From JAKFWI01 sp031398975 (lineage in GTDB: Bacteria; Pseudomonadota; Alphaproteobacteria; Caulobacterales; Aquidulcibacteraceae), in assembly GCA_031398975.1 (NCBI GenBank), contig JANNOI010000020.1:1-64000 (forward strand): DNA of 64,000 nt, written 5' to 3'. Of this stretch, positions 33,637-42,971 are shown in pieces. The notes below the pieces were generated by a model. The model worked only from the letters and a program-made list of their open reading frames with translations. It searched no databases and was not told the origin of the DNA. The first letter of the stretch is position 1; each line of letters opens with the position of its first letter. The translations under genes were made by a program, and so were the position numbers.

Positions 33637-34362
33637 TCAGCCCACCGCCTCGCGCTGCTTGAGGAACAAGGCCTCCCCGCCGAGGCGCGCCAGGCGCATA
33701 AGCTCGGCGAATTCCGCATCCGAGAAGGGCCGCTGCTCGCCCGTGGCCTGGACCTCGATCAAGCGCCCGTCGCCGCACAGCACGAAATTGGCGTCCACCT
33801 CGGCGTTGGAGTCCTCGGCATAATCGAGATCGAGCACCGGCGCGCCCTGATAGATCCCGCACGACACCGCCGCCACTTGGCCGATCACGGGGTTCTTCTT
33901 CAGCACGCCCTCCTCCTTCAGATAGGCCGCCGCCCGCGCCAGCGCGACCCAGGCGCCGGTGATCGCGGCGGTGCGCGTGCCGCCATCGGCCTGGATCACG
34001 TCGCAATCGAGGGTGATCGTGCGCTCGCCCAGCGCGTGGAGGTCCACCGCCGAGCGCAGCGCCCGCCCGATCAGGCGCTGGATCTCCTGCGTGCGCCCCG
34101 ATTGCTTGCCCTGGGCGGCCTCGCGCCGGCCGCGCGTATGGGTGGCGCGCGGGAGCATGCCGTACTCCCCGGTCACCCAGCCGCCGCGGCCCTTGCCCTT
34201 CAGCCAGCCCGGCACGCTGTCCTCGACGCTCGCCGTGCACAGCACCTTGGTATGGCCGAAATGCGCGAGGCACGATCCCTCCGCATAGCGCGACACCGAA
34301 ACCTCCAGGGCGATTTCGCGAAGCGCATCGGGCGCGCGGGCGGAGGGGCGCATGGGCGACAT
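33637..34362 (-). CDS. rph: Ribonuclease PH
   Basis: A 241-residue phosphorolytic exonuclease that trims tRNA 3' ends. Motifs include MRPSARAPDALR, CTASVEDSVPGW, WVTGEYGMLPRATHTR, IQADGGTRTAAI and DLDYAEDSNAEVDANFV. The ATG at 34362 adds three residues before the usual MRPS; 34353 is an equally good start. Divergent from hrcA across 116 bp, as in Rhizobiales and Caulobacter. Confidence 0.96.
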   Translation of the reverse strand: MSPMRPSARAPDALREIALEVSVSRYAEGSCLAHFGHTKVLCTASVEDSVPGWLKGKGRGGWVTGEYGMLPRATHTRGRREAAQGKQSGRTQEIQRLIGRALRSAVDLHALGERTITLDCDVIQADGGTRTAAITGAWVALARAAAYLKEEGVLKKNPVIGQVAAVSCGIYQGAPVLDLDYAEDSNAEVDANFVLCGDGRLIEVQATGEQRPFSDAEFAELMRLARLGGEALFLKQREAVG

Positions 34363-34478
34363 CCATTAAAGCGGGAAAGATCGTGCGATAGCGCTTCGGG
34401 CCCCCGGCAAGCAAGCGCCGGCGCACGCCGCGTGCGCGCGCCATTGCGCCGGCGGGCGCGGGTGTTACCTAAGAGTGC

Positions 34479-35564
34479 GTGGTCGCTCCCCCCTCCCCGT
34501 CCCTGCTGGCCGCCCTTGACCAGCGTGCACGCGAGATCTTCCGGGAGATCGTCGAGGCCTATCTGCAGACCGGCGAGCCGATCGGCTCGCGCACGATTTC
34601 CCGGCGCGGGGTGGCGCTCTCGCCCGCCTCGATCCGGAACACGATGGCCGATCTGGCCGCACTCGGCCTGCTCGACAGTCCCCACGCCATGGCCGGGCGG
34701 CGGCCCACGCAATCGGGCCTGCGCTTCTTCGTGGACAGCCTGCTCGAGCTCGGGGACCTGAACGACGAGGAGCGGCGCGACATCGACGCCCGTCTGCAGG
34801 CCAACGGCGCCAATCTCGACGAGACGCTGAAGCGGGCTTCGGAATTGCTGTCCGGGCTGGCCGGGGGCGCGGGGCTGGTGCTGACGCCGGCGCGCGAGGC
34901 GCCGGTCAAGCATGCCGAGCTGATGGCGATCGGCCCGGGCCAGGCGCTGGCGGTGCTCGTATTTGAGGACGGCGCGGTGGAGAACCGGGTGATGGACACC
35001 CCGCCCGGCCTCACCCCCGCGGCGCTGCAAGAGGCCACAAATTACCTGAACGCCCGCTTCAAAGGCAAAACCCTGGCCGAGGCGCGCGCCGCCGTCGCGG
35101 ACGCGATCGCGCAGGACCGCGCGGCGCTGAATGAGGCCGCCGCCACGCTCGTGCAGGGGGGGCTGGCGGAATGGTCCGGCGGGGAGGATCTTGCGGCGTC
35201 TCCGGGTCTTGCTGGGCGGGCGCTGATCGTGCGAGGCCGCGCCAATCTGCTGCAGGACCCCCAGACCGCCCAGGACCTCGAGCGCGTACGCCGCTTGTTC
35301 GACGATCTGGAAAAGGGCGAGGACGTGGCCCAGCTCCTTGACCTCGCGAGCCAGGCCGATTCCGTGCGCATCTTCATCGGCTCGGAAAGCCCGCTTTTTT
35401 CGCTTTCGGGTTCATCCCTGGTGGTGGCGCCTTATATGAACGCGCAGCGGAAGGTCGTGGGCGCGCTGGGCGTCATCGGCCCGACGCGGCTGAACTATGC
35501 CCGGGTGATCCCGGTCGTGGACTACACCGCCCGCGTGATCGGCCGGATGCTGGACCGGGCGTAG
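34479..35564 (+). CDS. hrcA: Heat-inducible transcription repressor HrcA
   Basis: A 361-residue repressor that binds CIRCE elements at groE operons. The winged-helix N-terminus reads REIFREIVEAYLQTGEPIGSRTIS and SPASIRNTMADLAALGLL; the C-terminal domain includes VVAPYMNAQRKVVGALGVIGPTRLNY. It starts with GTG at 34479. I see no CIRCE (TTAGCACTC-N9-GAGTGCTAA) upstream, so it does not appear to repress itself. grpE follows 27 bp later. Confidence 0.95.
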   Translation: MVAPPSPSLLAALDQRAREIFREIVEAYLQTGEPIGSRTISRRGVALSPASIRNTMADLAALGLLDSPHAMAGRRPTQSGLRFFVDSLLELGDLNDEERRDIDARLQANGANLDETLKRASELLSGLAGGAGLVLTPAREAPVKHAELMAIGPGQALAVLVFEDGAVENRVMDTPPGLTPAALQEATNYLNARFKGKTLAEARAAVADAIAQDRAALNEAAATLVQGGLAEWSGGEDLAASPGLAGRALIVRGRANLLQDPQTAQDLERVRRLFDDLEKGEDVAQLLDLASQADSVRIFIGSESPLFSLSGSSLVVAPYMNAQRKVVGALGVIGPTRLNYARVIPVVDYTARVIGRMLDRA

Positions 35565-35591
35565 ACAACGGACGAGGCCGAGAGGACAAGC

Positions 35592-36230
35592 ATGCCGATG
35601 GACGAGACCGAGGGCTCCGCGCCGGCGGAGGCCCCCCCGCACGAAATCCCCGCCGAGCAAGAAGGCGGCGACCGCCTCGCGGTGCTGGAGGCCGAGACCG
35701 CCCGGCTGAAAGACGAATTGCTGCGCGCCTATGCCGAAACCGAGAACGTGCGCCGGCGCGGCGAACGCAACGCCCAGGAGGCCCGCGCCTACGCGATCGA
35801 CCGGTTCGCGCGCGATCTGCTGGCCACGGCCGACAATCTGGGACGCGCGCTCGAGGCTTTACCCGCGGACGCGCGCGCCACCGCGGACCCCGCCATCCTC
35901 ACCCTGATCGAAGGCGTCGCGATGACTGAGAAGGGCCTGATCGACGTGTTCGCCCGCCACAATCTGCGCCGCACCGGCGCCAAGGGCGAAGCCTTCGATT
36001 CCAACCGCCATCAGGTGGTCACGCAGATCCCCTCCGACGCGCCAGCCGGCGCGGTGGCGGAGGTGTTCCAGCCGGGCTACGTGCTCGGCGACCGTACGCT
36101 GCGCCCCGCCATGGTCGCGGTGTCCGCCGGCGGGGGCCGGGCTAGCGCGACTGCCCCGGATCCGGGCTCGGGCCCGGCGCAGCCGGAGGAGCCTGCGCCG
36201 GGCGAGGCGAAGGTCGACATCACCGCCTAG
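35592..36230 (+). CDS. grpE: Nucleotide exchange factor GrpE
   Basis: A 212-residue co-chaperone that releases ADP from DnaK. The long N-terminal coiled coil (LAVLEAETARLKDELLRAYAETENVRRR region) is followed by RFARDLLATADNLGRAL and the C-terminal beta domain FDSNRHQVV, VFQPGYVLGDRTLRPAMVAV. The tail after residue ~180 is Pro/Ala/Glu-rich. It follows hrcA as in most alphaproteobacteria, and a hairpin closes the unit at 36253-36281. Confidence 0.95.
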   Translation: MPMDETEGSAPAEAPPHEIPAEQEGGDRLAVLEAETARLKDELLRAYAETENVRRRGERNAQEARAYAIDRFARDLLATADNLGRALEALPADARATADPAILTLIEGVAMTEKGLIDVFARHNLRRTGAKGEAFDSNRHQVVTQIPSDAPAGAVAEVFQPGYVLGDRTLRPAMVAVSAGGGRASATAPDPGSGPAQPEEPAPGEAKVDITA

Positions 36231-36252
36231 GCGCAAGCGGACCGGCCGGTCT

Positions 36253-36281
36253 TGTTCTTCCCGCCATGATCGGGAAGAACA
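36253..36281. terminator. 11-bp perfect hairpin between grpE and leuS
   Basis: tgttcttcccg (36253-36263) and cgggaagaaca (36271-36281) are exact reverse complements around a 7-nt loop (ccatgat). It starts 22 bp after the grpE stop and fits a transcription end for hrcA-grpE. The loop holds an ATG (36266) in frame with leuS, which argues for leuS starting at the next ATG, 36290. There is no T-run, so termination strength is uncertain. Confidence 0.6.
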
Positions 36282-36289
36282 GCGGGATC

Positions 36290-38875
36290 ATGACCGCCCG
36301 ATACAATCACCGCGACATCGAGCTGAAATGGGCCAAGGCCTGGGACGAGGCGGGCCTCTTCCGCGCGCACGCCCCGGCGGAGGGCGAGGCGCGGGCCAAG
36401 TATTACGTGCTGGAGATGTTCCCCTACCCGTCCGGGCGCATCCATGTGGGCCATTCCCGCAATTACACGATGGGCGACGTGGTGGCCCGCTTCAAGCGCG
36501 CGCAAGGCTACAACGTGCTCCACCCGATGGGCTGGGACGCGTTCGGCCTGCCGGCCGAAAATGCGGCCATCGAGCGCGGGGCCCACCCCGAAACCTGGAC
36601 GCGCGCGAATATCACCACGATGAAGGCGCAGCTGCGCCTGCTCGGTCTGTCGCTCGACTGGGACCGCGAGATCGCCACCTGCGACCCCGCCTATTACAAG
36701 CACCAACAGGCCATTTTCCTCGCCTTCTGGCGCAAGGGCCTGGCGTATCGCCGCTCCGCCAAAGTCAATTGGGACCCGGTCGACAATACGGTGCTGGCCA
36801 ACGAGCAGGTGGTGGACGGCAGGGGCTGGCGCTCGGGCGCGGTGGTGGAGACGCGGGAGCTCGAGCAATGGTTCTTCCGCGTTACGGCGTATACGGACGA
36901 TCTGCTCGATGCTCTGGCGACGCTTTCGCGCTGGCCCGACAAGGTCGCCGCGATGCAGACCAATTGGATCGCGCGCAGCGCAGGCGCGCGGCTGCGCTTT
37001 GCGCTCGCGGGCGCGCCCGGCGGCGCGATCGAGGTGTTCACCACCCGCCCGGACACGCTGTTCGGGGCGAGCTTCATCGCGCTGGCGCCCGATCATCCGC
37101 TCACGAAGCAGATCGCGGGCGTACGCCCGGACGTGGCGGCGTTCGCGGCCGAGTGCGCGAGCCTCGGCACCTCCGAGGAGGCGATCGAGAAGGCGGAGAA
37201 GAAAGGCGTGGACCTCGGGCTGCGGGCGGTCCACCCGTTCGAGCCTCATGCCACGCTGCCCGTGTGGGCGGCGAACTTCGTTCTTTCCGGGTACGGAACA
37301 GGCGCGCTGTTCGGCTGCCCCGCGCACGACCAGCGCGACCTTGAGTTCGCGCGCCGCTATGGCTTGCCGGTGAAGCCCGTCGTCCTGCCCCCGGGTGCGG
37401 ACGCGGCGACGTTCGCGATCGGGAAGGAGGCCTATACCGGCGCGGGAACGGCCTATCGCTCGGGCTTCCTTGATGCTCTGCCTACGGAGGAAGCGCGAGG
37501 CGCCGCGATCGCCGCGCTGGAGCGGCTGGGCGCGGGCGAAGGCGTGGTGCAGTATCGGCTGCGCGATTGGGGCGTGTCGCGCCAGCGTTACTGGGGCTGC
37601 CCGATCCCGGTGATCCATTGCACGGCCTGCGGGCCGACGCCCGTGCCCGAGGATCAACTGCCTGTGCTGCTGCCCCAGGATGTGCGCTTCGATGCGCCGG
37701 GCAATCCCCTGGCCCGCCACCCGACCTGGAAGCATGTCCCCTGCCCCCGATGCGGCGCCCCCGCCGAGCGCGAGACCGACACGCTCGACACCTTCGTGGA
37801 CAGTTCCTGGTATTTCGCGCGCTTCACCGATCCTCAGAACACGGAGCGTCCGTTCGACCCGGCAGCCGCCCGCTATTGGCTGCCGGTGGATCAATATGTC
37901 GGGGGCGTGGAGCACGCGGTGCTGCACCTGCTCTATGCGCGCTTCTTCGCGCGCGCGCTGCGCGATTGTGGCCTCCTGGACCTGCCCGGCGGGGAGCCGT
38001 TCGGGGGCCTCTTCACCCAAGGCATGGTCACGCACGAGACCTATCGCTCCGTAGACGGACAATGGCTCGCGCCGGAGGAGGTGGCCCTCCAGGACGGCGC
38101 GGCCATCGAGATCAAGACCGGCGCGCCCGCTGCGAGCGGCCCGCTCGAGAAGATGTCGAAGTCGAAGAAGAACGTGATCGATCTCGACGCGTTCATCGCC
38201 GCGTTCGGCGCCGACGTGGCGCGCTGGTTCGTGCTCTCCGACAGCCCGCCCGAGCGCGACGTGGAATGGACCGCCGCCGGCGCCGAAGGCGCAGCGCGCT
38301 TCGTGCAGCGGGTCTGGGCCGCCATCGAGGGCCATGGGCGCCCAGCCCCGGGCCCCGGGGCCGCCCCTCCCCCCGGCGCCGACCAAGGCGAGGCGCTCGC
38401 CCTGCGCCAGGCCGCCCATCGCGCGGTCGCCGGCGTCACCGAGGACATTGAGGGCTTCCGCTTCAATCGCGCCGTGGCGCGCTGCTACGAGCTCCTGAAC
38501 GCGCTCACCCGCGCCAAGGGCGAAGACGAGGCGATCGTGTTCGCGCGCGGGGAGGCGCTGCGCCTGCTTGTGCAAATCCTCGCCCCGTTTCTGCCCCACC
38601 TCGCGGAGGAGGGCTGGGAGGCGCTGGGCTTCGCCCCGTTCCTCGCCGCCGCGCCCTGGCCACAGGCCGATCCCGCCCTCGTAGAGGCCGCCGCGCTTAC
38701 CCTGCCCGTCCAAATCAACGGCAAACGCCGGGCCGAGATCGAGGCCCCGAAGGGCGCGGACGAGGCTCTCGTGCGGGCGCTGGCGCTGGCGAAGGCGGAG
38801 CCGCTGCTGGGGGGCCTCACGGTACGCAAGGTGGTTGTGGTGACCGACCGGATCGTGAATATCGTCGCCGGCTGA
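36290..38875 (+). CDS. leuS: Leucyl-tRNA synthetase
   Basis: A class I synthetase of 861 residues from the start chosen. HIGH is in FPYPSGRIHVGHSRNYTMGD and KMSKS in EKMSKSKKNVID. The CP1 editing domain has FTTRPDTLFG and the zinc-finger-like CPRCGAPAERETDTLDTF. I prefer the ATG at 36290 (MTARYNHRD) because the earlier ATG at 36266 lies in the loop of a strong hairpin. lptE and holA follow, the order found in Rhizobiales. Confidence 0.95.
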   Translation: MTARYNHRDIELKWAKAWDEAGLFRAHAPAEGEARAKYYVLEMFPYPSGRIHVGHSRNYTMGDVVARFKRAQGYNVLHPMGWDAFGLPAENAAIERGAHPETWTRANITTMKAQLRLLGLSLDWDREIATCDPAYYKHQQAIFLAFWRKGLAYRRSAKVNWDPVDNTVLANEQVVDGRGWRSGAVVETRELEQWFFRVTAYTDDLLDALATLSRWPDKVAAMQTNWIARSAGARLRFALAGAPGGAIEVFTTRPDTLFGASFIALAPDHPLTKQIAGVRPDVAAFAAECASLGTSEEAIEKAEKKGVDLGLRAVHPFEPHATLPVWAANFVLSGYGTGALFGCPAHDQRDLEFARRYGLPVKPVVLPPGADAATFAIGKEAYTGAGTAYRSGFLDALPTEEARGAAIAALERLGAGEGVVQYRLRDWGVSRQRYWGCPIPVIHCTACGPTPVPEDQLPVLLPQDVRFDAPGNPLARHPTWKHVPCPRCGAPAERETDTLDTFVDSSWYFARFTDPQNTERPFDPAAARYWLPVDQYVGGVEHAVLHLLYARFFARALRDCGLLDLPGGEPFGGLFTQGMVTHETYRSVDGQWLAPEEVALQDGAAIEIKTGAPAASGPLEKMSKSKKNVIDLDAFIAAFGADVARWFVLSDSPPERDVEWTAAGAEGAARFVQRVWAAIEGHGRPAPGPGAAPPPGADQGEALALRQAAHRAVAGVTEDIEGFRFNRAVARCYELLNALTRAKGEDEAIVFARGEALRLLVQILAPFLPHLAEEGWEALGFAPFLAAAPWPQADPALVEAAALTLPVQINGKRRAEIEAPKGADEALVRALALAKAEPLLGGLTVRKVVVVTDRIVNIVAG

Positions 38876-38913
38876 CGTCCAGACAGGACGCCCGATCTTC
38901 AGGCAGGATCCCC

Positions 38914-39471
38914 ATGCGCTTCGCCCCGCCGCTTCTGACAGCAGCCCTCGCGCTCGCCTTGCCGCTCGGCGCGTGCGGCTTCCGTCCGCTCTATGCGCCC
39001 ACACCTACGGGCGGCCCGGCGATCGGCTCGGTGATCGTGGACGAGGCGCCGGGCAAGGCCGGCCACGCGCTGAAGATGGAGCTTGACCGGCTGTTTGACG
39101 TGGAGCGCGGCGCGGGCGCGGCCCAGCGCCTGTCGCTGACGGTGAACGAAAGCGTCGCGGGCCTCGGGTTCCGGGTGGACGAATCCGCCTCCCGCTCGGA
39201 CCTGACGCTCAACGCCTCCTACGTGCTTTACGATCCCGCCGGCAATGTGCTGCTGCGCGGGACCGCCTCCTCCGTCGCCAGCTACAACATCCCGAGTTCC
39301 GCCTATGGCGAGTACGCCGCCCAGCAGGACGCGCGCGAGCGCGCGGCGGAATTGCTGGCAGAGCGGATCCGCGTGGAGCTGGCGCTGCAGCTCTCCGATC
39401 CCAAGGTCCGCGCCGGCGCCGCCGCGCCCGCCCCCGCCGCGCCCACCTTGGCGACCCCCGGCCCTTCGTGA
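38914..39471 (+). CDS. lptE: LPS-assembly lipoprotein LptE
   Basis: A 185-residue outer-membrane lipoprotein that plugs LptD and helps insert lipopolysaccharide. The signal peptide ends in the lipobox LGAC, followed by GFRPLYAP, the LptE N-terminal mark. The body has the alternating strands SDLTLNASYVLYD and VASYNIPSSAYGEYAAQQDARERAAELLAERI. It starts 38 bp after leuS and overlaps holA by 4 bp. Confidence 0.9.
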   Translation: MRFAPPLLTAALALALPLGACGFRPLYAPTPTGGPAIGSVIVDEAPGKAGHALKMELDRLFDVERGAGAAQRLSLTVNESVAGLGFRVDESASRSDLTLNASYVLYDPAGNVLLRGTASSVASYNIPSSAYGEYAAQQDARERAAELLAERIRVELALQLSDPKVRAGAAAPAPAAPTLATPGPS

Positions 39472-40496
39472 AACTGACGGGCGCCGGCGCGAAGGCCTTT
39501 CTCGCGGCGCCGGACCGCACCGCGCGCGCCGCGCTCCTGTTCGGCCCCAATCGCGCTTTGGTCAGCGAGAGCGTGGAGGCGGTGGCGGCCGCGCTGCTGG
39601 GCCCCGCGCCCGACCCGTTCGCCCTGACCCGCCTGCAGGAGGACGAAGTCCGCCGGGACAAGGCGCTGCTGCGCGACGCGCTGGCGGCGCAATCCCTGCT
39701 GGGCGGGGCGCGGCTGGTGCGGCTGCGGGCGGAGGGGGACGGCGCGGCCGACGCCCTCCTCGACGGGCTCGCGCTGCTGGAGAGCGGCGCGCCCGCGGCC
39801 GCGTTCCTGCTGGTGGAGGGCGGGGACCTGCCGGCCCGCTCCAAGCTCCGCGCCGGGTTCGAGAACGCCGCCAGGGCCGCCGCTATCGCCTTCTATGACG
39901 AAGACCAGAGCGCCATCTTTGCGTTCGCCGCGAGCCAACTCACGGCGAACGGGGTGGCGCTGACGCCGGAGGCGCGCAGGATGCTGGAGCAGGCCCTGCC
40001 GCTCGACCGCGGCCTCGTCCGCGGCGAGACGGACAAGCTCACGCTGTACGCCCACGCCTTGGGGCGCGCGCTGGAGGCGGGCGAGGTCGCCGCACTTCTT
40101 GCCGTCGAGGCCGACGCCGCGCTCGAGGACGCCACGCGCCTCGCCGCCGGCGGCGAGGCGGGGCCGGCCGTGGAGGCGCTGGAGCGGGCGGGCGTGGGGG
40201 GCGTCCAGGCGCTGCGCGCGCTGGAGCGGAGGCTGCTGCGCCTGATGGAGGCGCGCGTGCAGGTGGACGAGGGCGCAAGCCCCGCCGACGCGGGCGCCCG
40301 CCTGAAGCCGCCGGTATTCTGGAAGGAGCGCGAGAGCTTCGCGGCCCAGCTCAGGCTTTGGAGCCATGCGCGCCTCACGGCGGCGCTCGACGTCCTGTGG
40401 CGGGCCCAGCTGCGCGCCATGACCGCCAACGCCCCCCAGGACCTGATCGCCGCCGAAGCCTTCCGGGTGACGGCCGGGCTGCCGATGCGGCGCTAA
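39468..40496 (+). CDS. holA: DNA polymerase III delta subunit
   Basis: HolA opens the sliding clamp within the clamp loader. The 342-residue protein begins GAGAKAFLA, with ALLFGPNRALVSE in the Walker-like region that does not bind ATP in delta. Later blocks include LREDEVRRDKALL-type and GARLVRLRAEGDG, and a C-terminal helical collar. The leuS-lptE-holA order backs the call. It converges on parB 24 bp away. Confidence 0.92.
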   Translation: MKLTGAGAKAFLAAPDRTARAALLFGPNRALVSESVEAVAAALLGPAPDPFALTRLQEDEVRRDKALLRDALAAQSLLGGARLVRLRAEGDGAADALLDGLALLESGAPAAAFLLVEGGDLPARSKLRAGFENAARAAAIAFYDEDQSAIFAFAASQLTANGVALTPEARRMLEQALPLDRGLVRGETDKLTLYAHALGRALEAGEVAALLAVEADAALEDATRLAAGGEAGPAVEALERAGVGGVQALRALERRLLRLMEARVQVDEGASPADAGARLKPPVFWKERESFAAQLRLWSHARLTAALDVLWRAQLRAMTANAPQDLIAAEAFRVTAGLPMRR

Positions 40497-40520
40497 AGAT
40501 GCGGCGCTGAAGGCGCGGCG

Positions 40521-41519
40521 CTACCCGATCTGCGCCGTCAGGCGCCGGACGATGTCGTCGAGCTGCTCGAGCTTTTTGTAGGCCACCCGGATTTCGCCCC
40601 CCGCCTCGCCCTTGTGGGCGATGGTGGCGGAGAGGCCGAGCGCTGCCGAGACCCGCTCCTCCAGGGCCCGCGTGTCGGCGTCCTTCTCCATGGCGGGCCG
40701 GGCGGGATGGTCGCGCTTGTCCTTGGCCTGGGCGACGAGCTTTTCGATGTCGCGCACGTTCAGCGCCTGGGCGACCGCTTGGCGTGCGAGCTGGATCGGA
40801 TCGGGCGCGTTGAGCACCGCCCGCGCATGTCCCGCCGAAAGCCGCCCCTCGCGCACCATGGCCTGGATCTCCTCCGGCAGGTTCAGCAGGCGCAGCATAT
40901 TGGCGATGTGGGGCCGCGATTTGCCGACCACGTCGGCGATGTCCTGCTGGGTGCGGCCGAACCGCTCGATCAGCGCCTGGTAGCCCATGGCTTCTTCGAG
41001 CGGGTTCAGATCTGCGCGCTGGACGTTCTCGATGATGCCAATCTCGAGGATTTCGACCTCGTCCAGATCGCGCACCACGGCGGGGATGGCGTGTAGCTCG
41101 GCCTGCTGGGCGGCGCGCCAGCGGCGCTCGCCGGCCACGATCTCGTAGCGCCCAGGCTGGCCGCGCAGCGGACGCACCAGGATAGGCTGCAGCACCCCGT
41201 GGGAGCGGATCGAGTCCGCGAGCTCGCGCAGGTCTTCTTCGTTGAAGGTGCGCCGCGGCTGGCTGGGGTTGCGCTGGATGTGCTCGATCGGGATGCGCAG
41301 CTGCCCGCCCGGCTCGGCGGCCGCAGGCGCAGGCGAGAGCGAGGGCGGAGCCTCGGAGGGCGTCGCCACAGCCAAGGGCGGGGGCGCAGGGACGGGCGAG
41401 AACGGAGGCTGGGGGGGCGGCGGCGGGGCCGGCGGGCGGCCCAGATCGGGGGCGAAATTCTCTCCCAGCAGCGCCGACAGGCCACGGCCTAATCCACGCG
41501 GGCGCGCCGCATCCGACAT
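40521..41519 (-). CDS. parB: Chromosome partitioning protein ParB
   Basis: A 332-residue CTP-dependent clamp that loads at parS and spreads. Order: N-terminal GLGRGLSALLGENF, a Pro-rich linker (25-75), the CTPase domain with RRTFNEEDLRELADSI and YEIVAGERRWRAAQ, the helix-turn-helix RTQQDIADVVGKSRPHIANMLRLLNLP, and a C-terminal dimer domain. Two parS-like sites lie 1.4 and 3.5 kb upstream. It starts 11 bp after the parA stop. Confidence 0.96.
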   Translation of the reverse strand: MSDAARPRGLGRGLSALLGENFAPDLGRPPAPPPPPQPPFSPVPAPPPLAVATPSEAPPSLSPAPAAAEPGGQLRIPIEHIQRNPSQPRRTFNEEDLRELADSIRSHGVLQPILVRPLRGQPGRYEIVAGERRWRAAQQAELHAIPAVVRDLDEVEILEIGIIENVQRADLNPLEEAMGYQALIERFGRTQQDIADVVGKSRPHIANMLRLLNLPEEIQAMVREGRLSAGHARAVLNAPDPIQLARQAVAQALNVRDIEKLVAQAKDKRDHPARPAMEKDADTRALEERVSAALGLSATIAHKGEAGGEIRVAYKKLEQLDDIVRRLTAQIG

Positions 41520-41530
41520 CGCGATCTCCC

Positions 41531-42331
41531 CTACGCGGCGGCCAAAGCGCGCTCGCGTTCGATCAATTCCTTCGCCAGCGCGATATAGGCCTTCGAGCCC
41601 GGCGCGCTCTGGTCGTAGACGATGGCGGGCATCCCGTGCGACGGCGCCTCGGAGAGGCGGACATTGCGGGGGATGATCGTCTCATAGACCTTGTCCGGGA
41701 AGTACTGGCGGACCTCGGAGGCCACCTGGTCGGACAGGGTCGTGCGGCGGTCATACATCGTCAGAACCACCCCCTGAATTTCCAGGGTAGGGTTAAGATT
41801 TGATTGCACGGCCTTGATCGTCTGGTGGAGCTGCACCAGCCCCTCGAGCGCGAAGAACTCGCACTGCACCGGCACGAGCACGGCGTCCGCCGCGGTCATG
41901 GCGTTGACGGTGAGGATGTTCAGCGAGGGCGGGCAGTCGATCAGCATGTAATCGAACGCGCCGCCCTCATGCTCGACGCAATAGGCCGCGAGGCTGTCGC
42001 GCAGGCGGTGCTGGGGGCGCAGGCCCGCCATCAGCTCGGTCTCGAGGCCGGAGAGCGACTGGTCCCCCGGCACGATCGAGAGGTTGGGAACCTTGGTGGC
42101 CATGATCGCGGCCGAGAGCGGGCGTTCGCCCAGGAGCACGTCGTAGCTCGTCACTTTGCGCTGGGCGGGGTGGATGTCGAGGCCGGTGGAGGCGTTGCCC
42201 TGGCTGTCGACGTCGAAGATCAGAACCCGCTTGCCGGTGGCTGCGAGGCCCGTGCCGAGATTGATCGCCGTGGTGGTTTTGCCCACGCCGCCCTTCTGGT
42301 TGGCTATCGCCAAGCTACGCAATTGCGACAC
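41531..42331 (-). CDS. parA: Chromosome partitioning ATPase ParA
   Basis: A 266-residue deviant-Walker ATPase that positions ParB-parS complexes. The P-loop is QKGGVGKTTTAIN with the signature lysine; Walker A' DVDSQGNAS and Walker B YMLIDCPPSL follow. It starts with GTG at 42331 (VSQLRSLAIAN), overlapping the end of rsmG by 17 bp; no nearer ATG exists. Part of the unit mnmG-rsmG-parA-parB. Confidence 0.96.
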   Translation of the reverse strand: MSQLRSLAIANQKGGVGKTTTAINLGTGLAATGKRVLIFDVDSQGNASTGLDIHPAQRKVTSYDVLLGERPLSAAIMATKVPNLSIVPGDQSLSGLETELMAGLRPQHRLRDSLAAYCVEHEGGAFDYMLIDCPPSLNILTVNAMTAADAVLVPVQCEFFALEGLVQLHQTIKAVQSNLNPTLEIQGVVLTMYDRRTTLSDQVASEVRQYFPDKVYETIIPRNVRLSEAPSHGMPAIVYDQSAPGSKAYIALAKELIERERALAAA

Positions 42332-42971
42332 GTTCGGCTCCTTCCACGCGCAGGATCCGACCGTTCGGATCGCTGAGGCTTTCGCGCGCGTCCACCCGCA
42401 GCGCCCAGGTCTTGGCGGCGTCGGCGAGTTCGCTGCGATAGTCGGAGCCCTTGAGGAACAGCCCCACCGCGCCGCGCTCCAGATAGGGCATGGCATGGGA
42501 GATGATTCGCGACAACGGCGCGAACGCGCGCGCGCTGACAACCTCGCACCGGCCCTCCTCCGCGGAAACCGCCTCGAGGCGCCGGGCGGCGATCGTGGCG
42601 GGGACCGCCATGGCCCGCGCCGCCTCGCGCAGGAAAGCCGCCTTCTTGTGGTTGGACTCCACCAGCAGGACCTGCGCGCCCGGCCGCCCCGCAAGGCACG
42701 CCGCCACCACCAGGCCCGGAAACCCCGCCCCCGATCCGAAATCCACCCACACGCGCGCGCCCCCCGCATGGCGCACGAGCTGGGCGCAATCGAGCGCGTG
42801 GCGGCGCCAATATTGGGCGAGCTCTCCGGGGCCGATCAGATTGATGCGCGGGGACCACGCGGCGAGCAGAGCGCGGTGCGCCTCTAGCCGCTCGATCGTT
42901 TCACGTGAAAGCTCAGGCAGGGCGCGCTGCAGATCGGCGGCGGTGAAGGCCCCCTCACCCCGCCCGGGCAT
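42315..42971 (-). CDS. rsmG: 16S rRNA (guanine527-N7)-methyltransferase
   Basis: RsmG (GidB) puts m7G at position 527 of 16S rRNA; loss gives low-level streptomycin resistance. The 218-residue protein has the SAM-binding VWVDFGSGAGFPGLVVA and the conserved LIGPGELAQYWRRHALDCAQL. Its N-terminal codons contain a parS-like site at 42897-42912. It overlaps mnmG by 17 bp upstream and parA by 17 bp downstream. Confidence 0.95.
   Translation of the reverse strand: MPGRGEGAFTAADLQRALPELSRETIERLEAHRALLAAWSPRINLIGPGELAQYWRRHALDCAQLVRHAGGARVWVDFGSGAGFPGLVVAACLAGRPGAQVLLVESNHKKAAFLREAARAMAVPATIAARRLEAVSAEEGRCEVVSARAFAPLSRIISHAMPYLERGAVGLFLKGSDYRSELADAAKTWALRVDARESLSDPNGRILRVEGAERVAIA
42897..42912. promoter_or_regulatory. 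parS-like centromere site inside rsmG
   Basis: CGTTTCACGTGAAAGC matches the consensus TGTTTCACGTGAAACA at 13 of 16 positions, including the 12-bp palindrome TTTCACGTGAAA. It lies in the rsmG coding start, next to parAB, as in other alphaproteobacteria. ParB should bind here and seed the segregation complex. Confidence 0.82.

Noticed and set aside
34363..34478. Possible CIRCE element upstream of hrcA
   Set aside because: gagtgc is present at one place but no inverted TTAGCACTC partner at 9-bp spacing exists.
41199..41676. Gly/Arg-rich plus-strand frames near parB start
   Set aside because: Antisense to the Pro-rich linker of ParB; no independent support.
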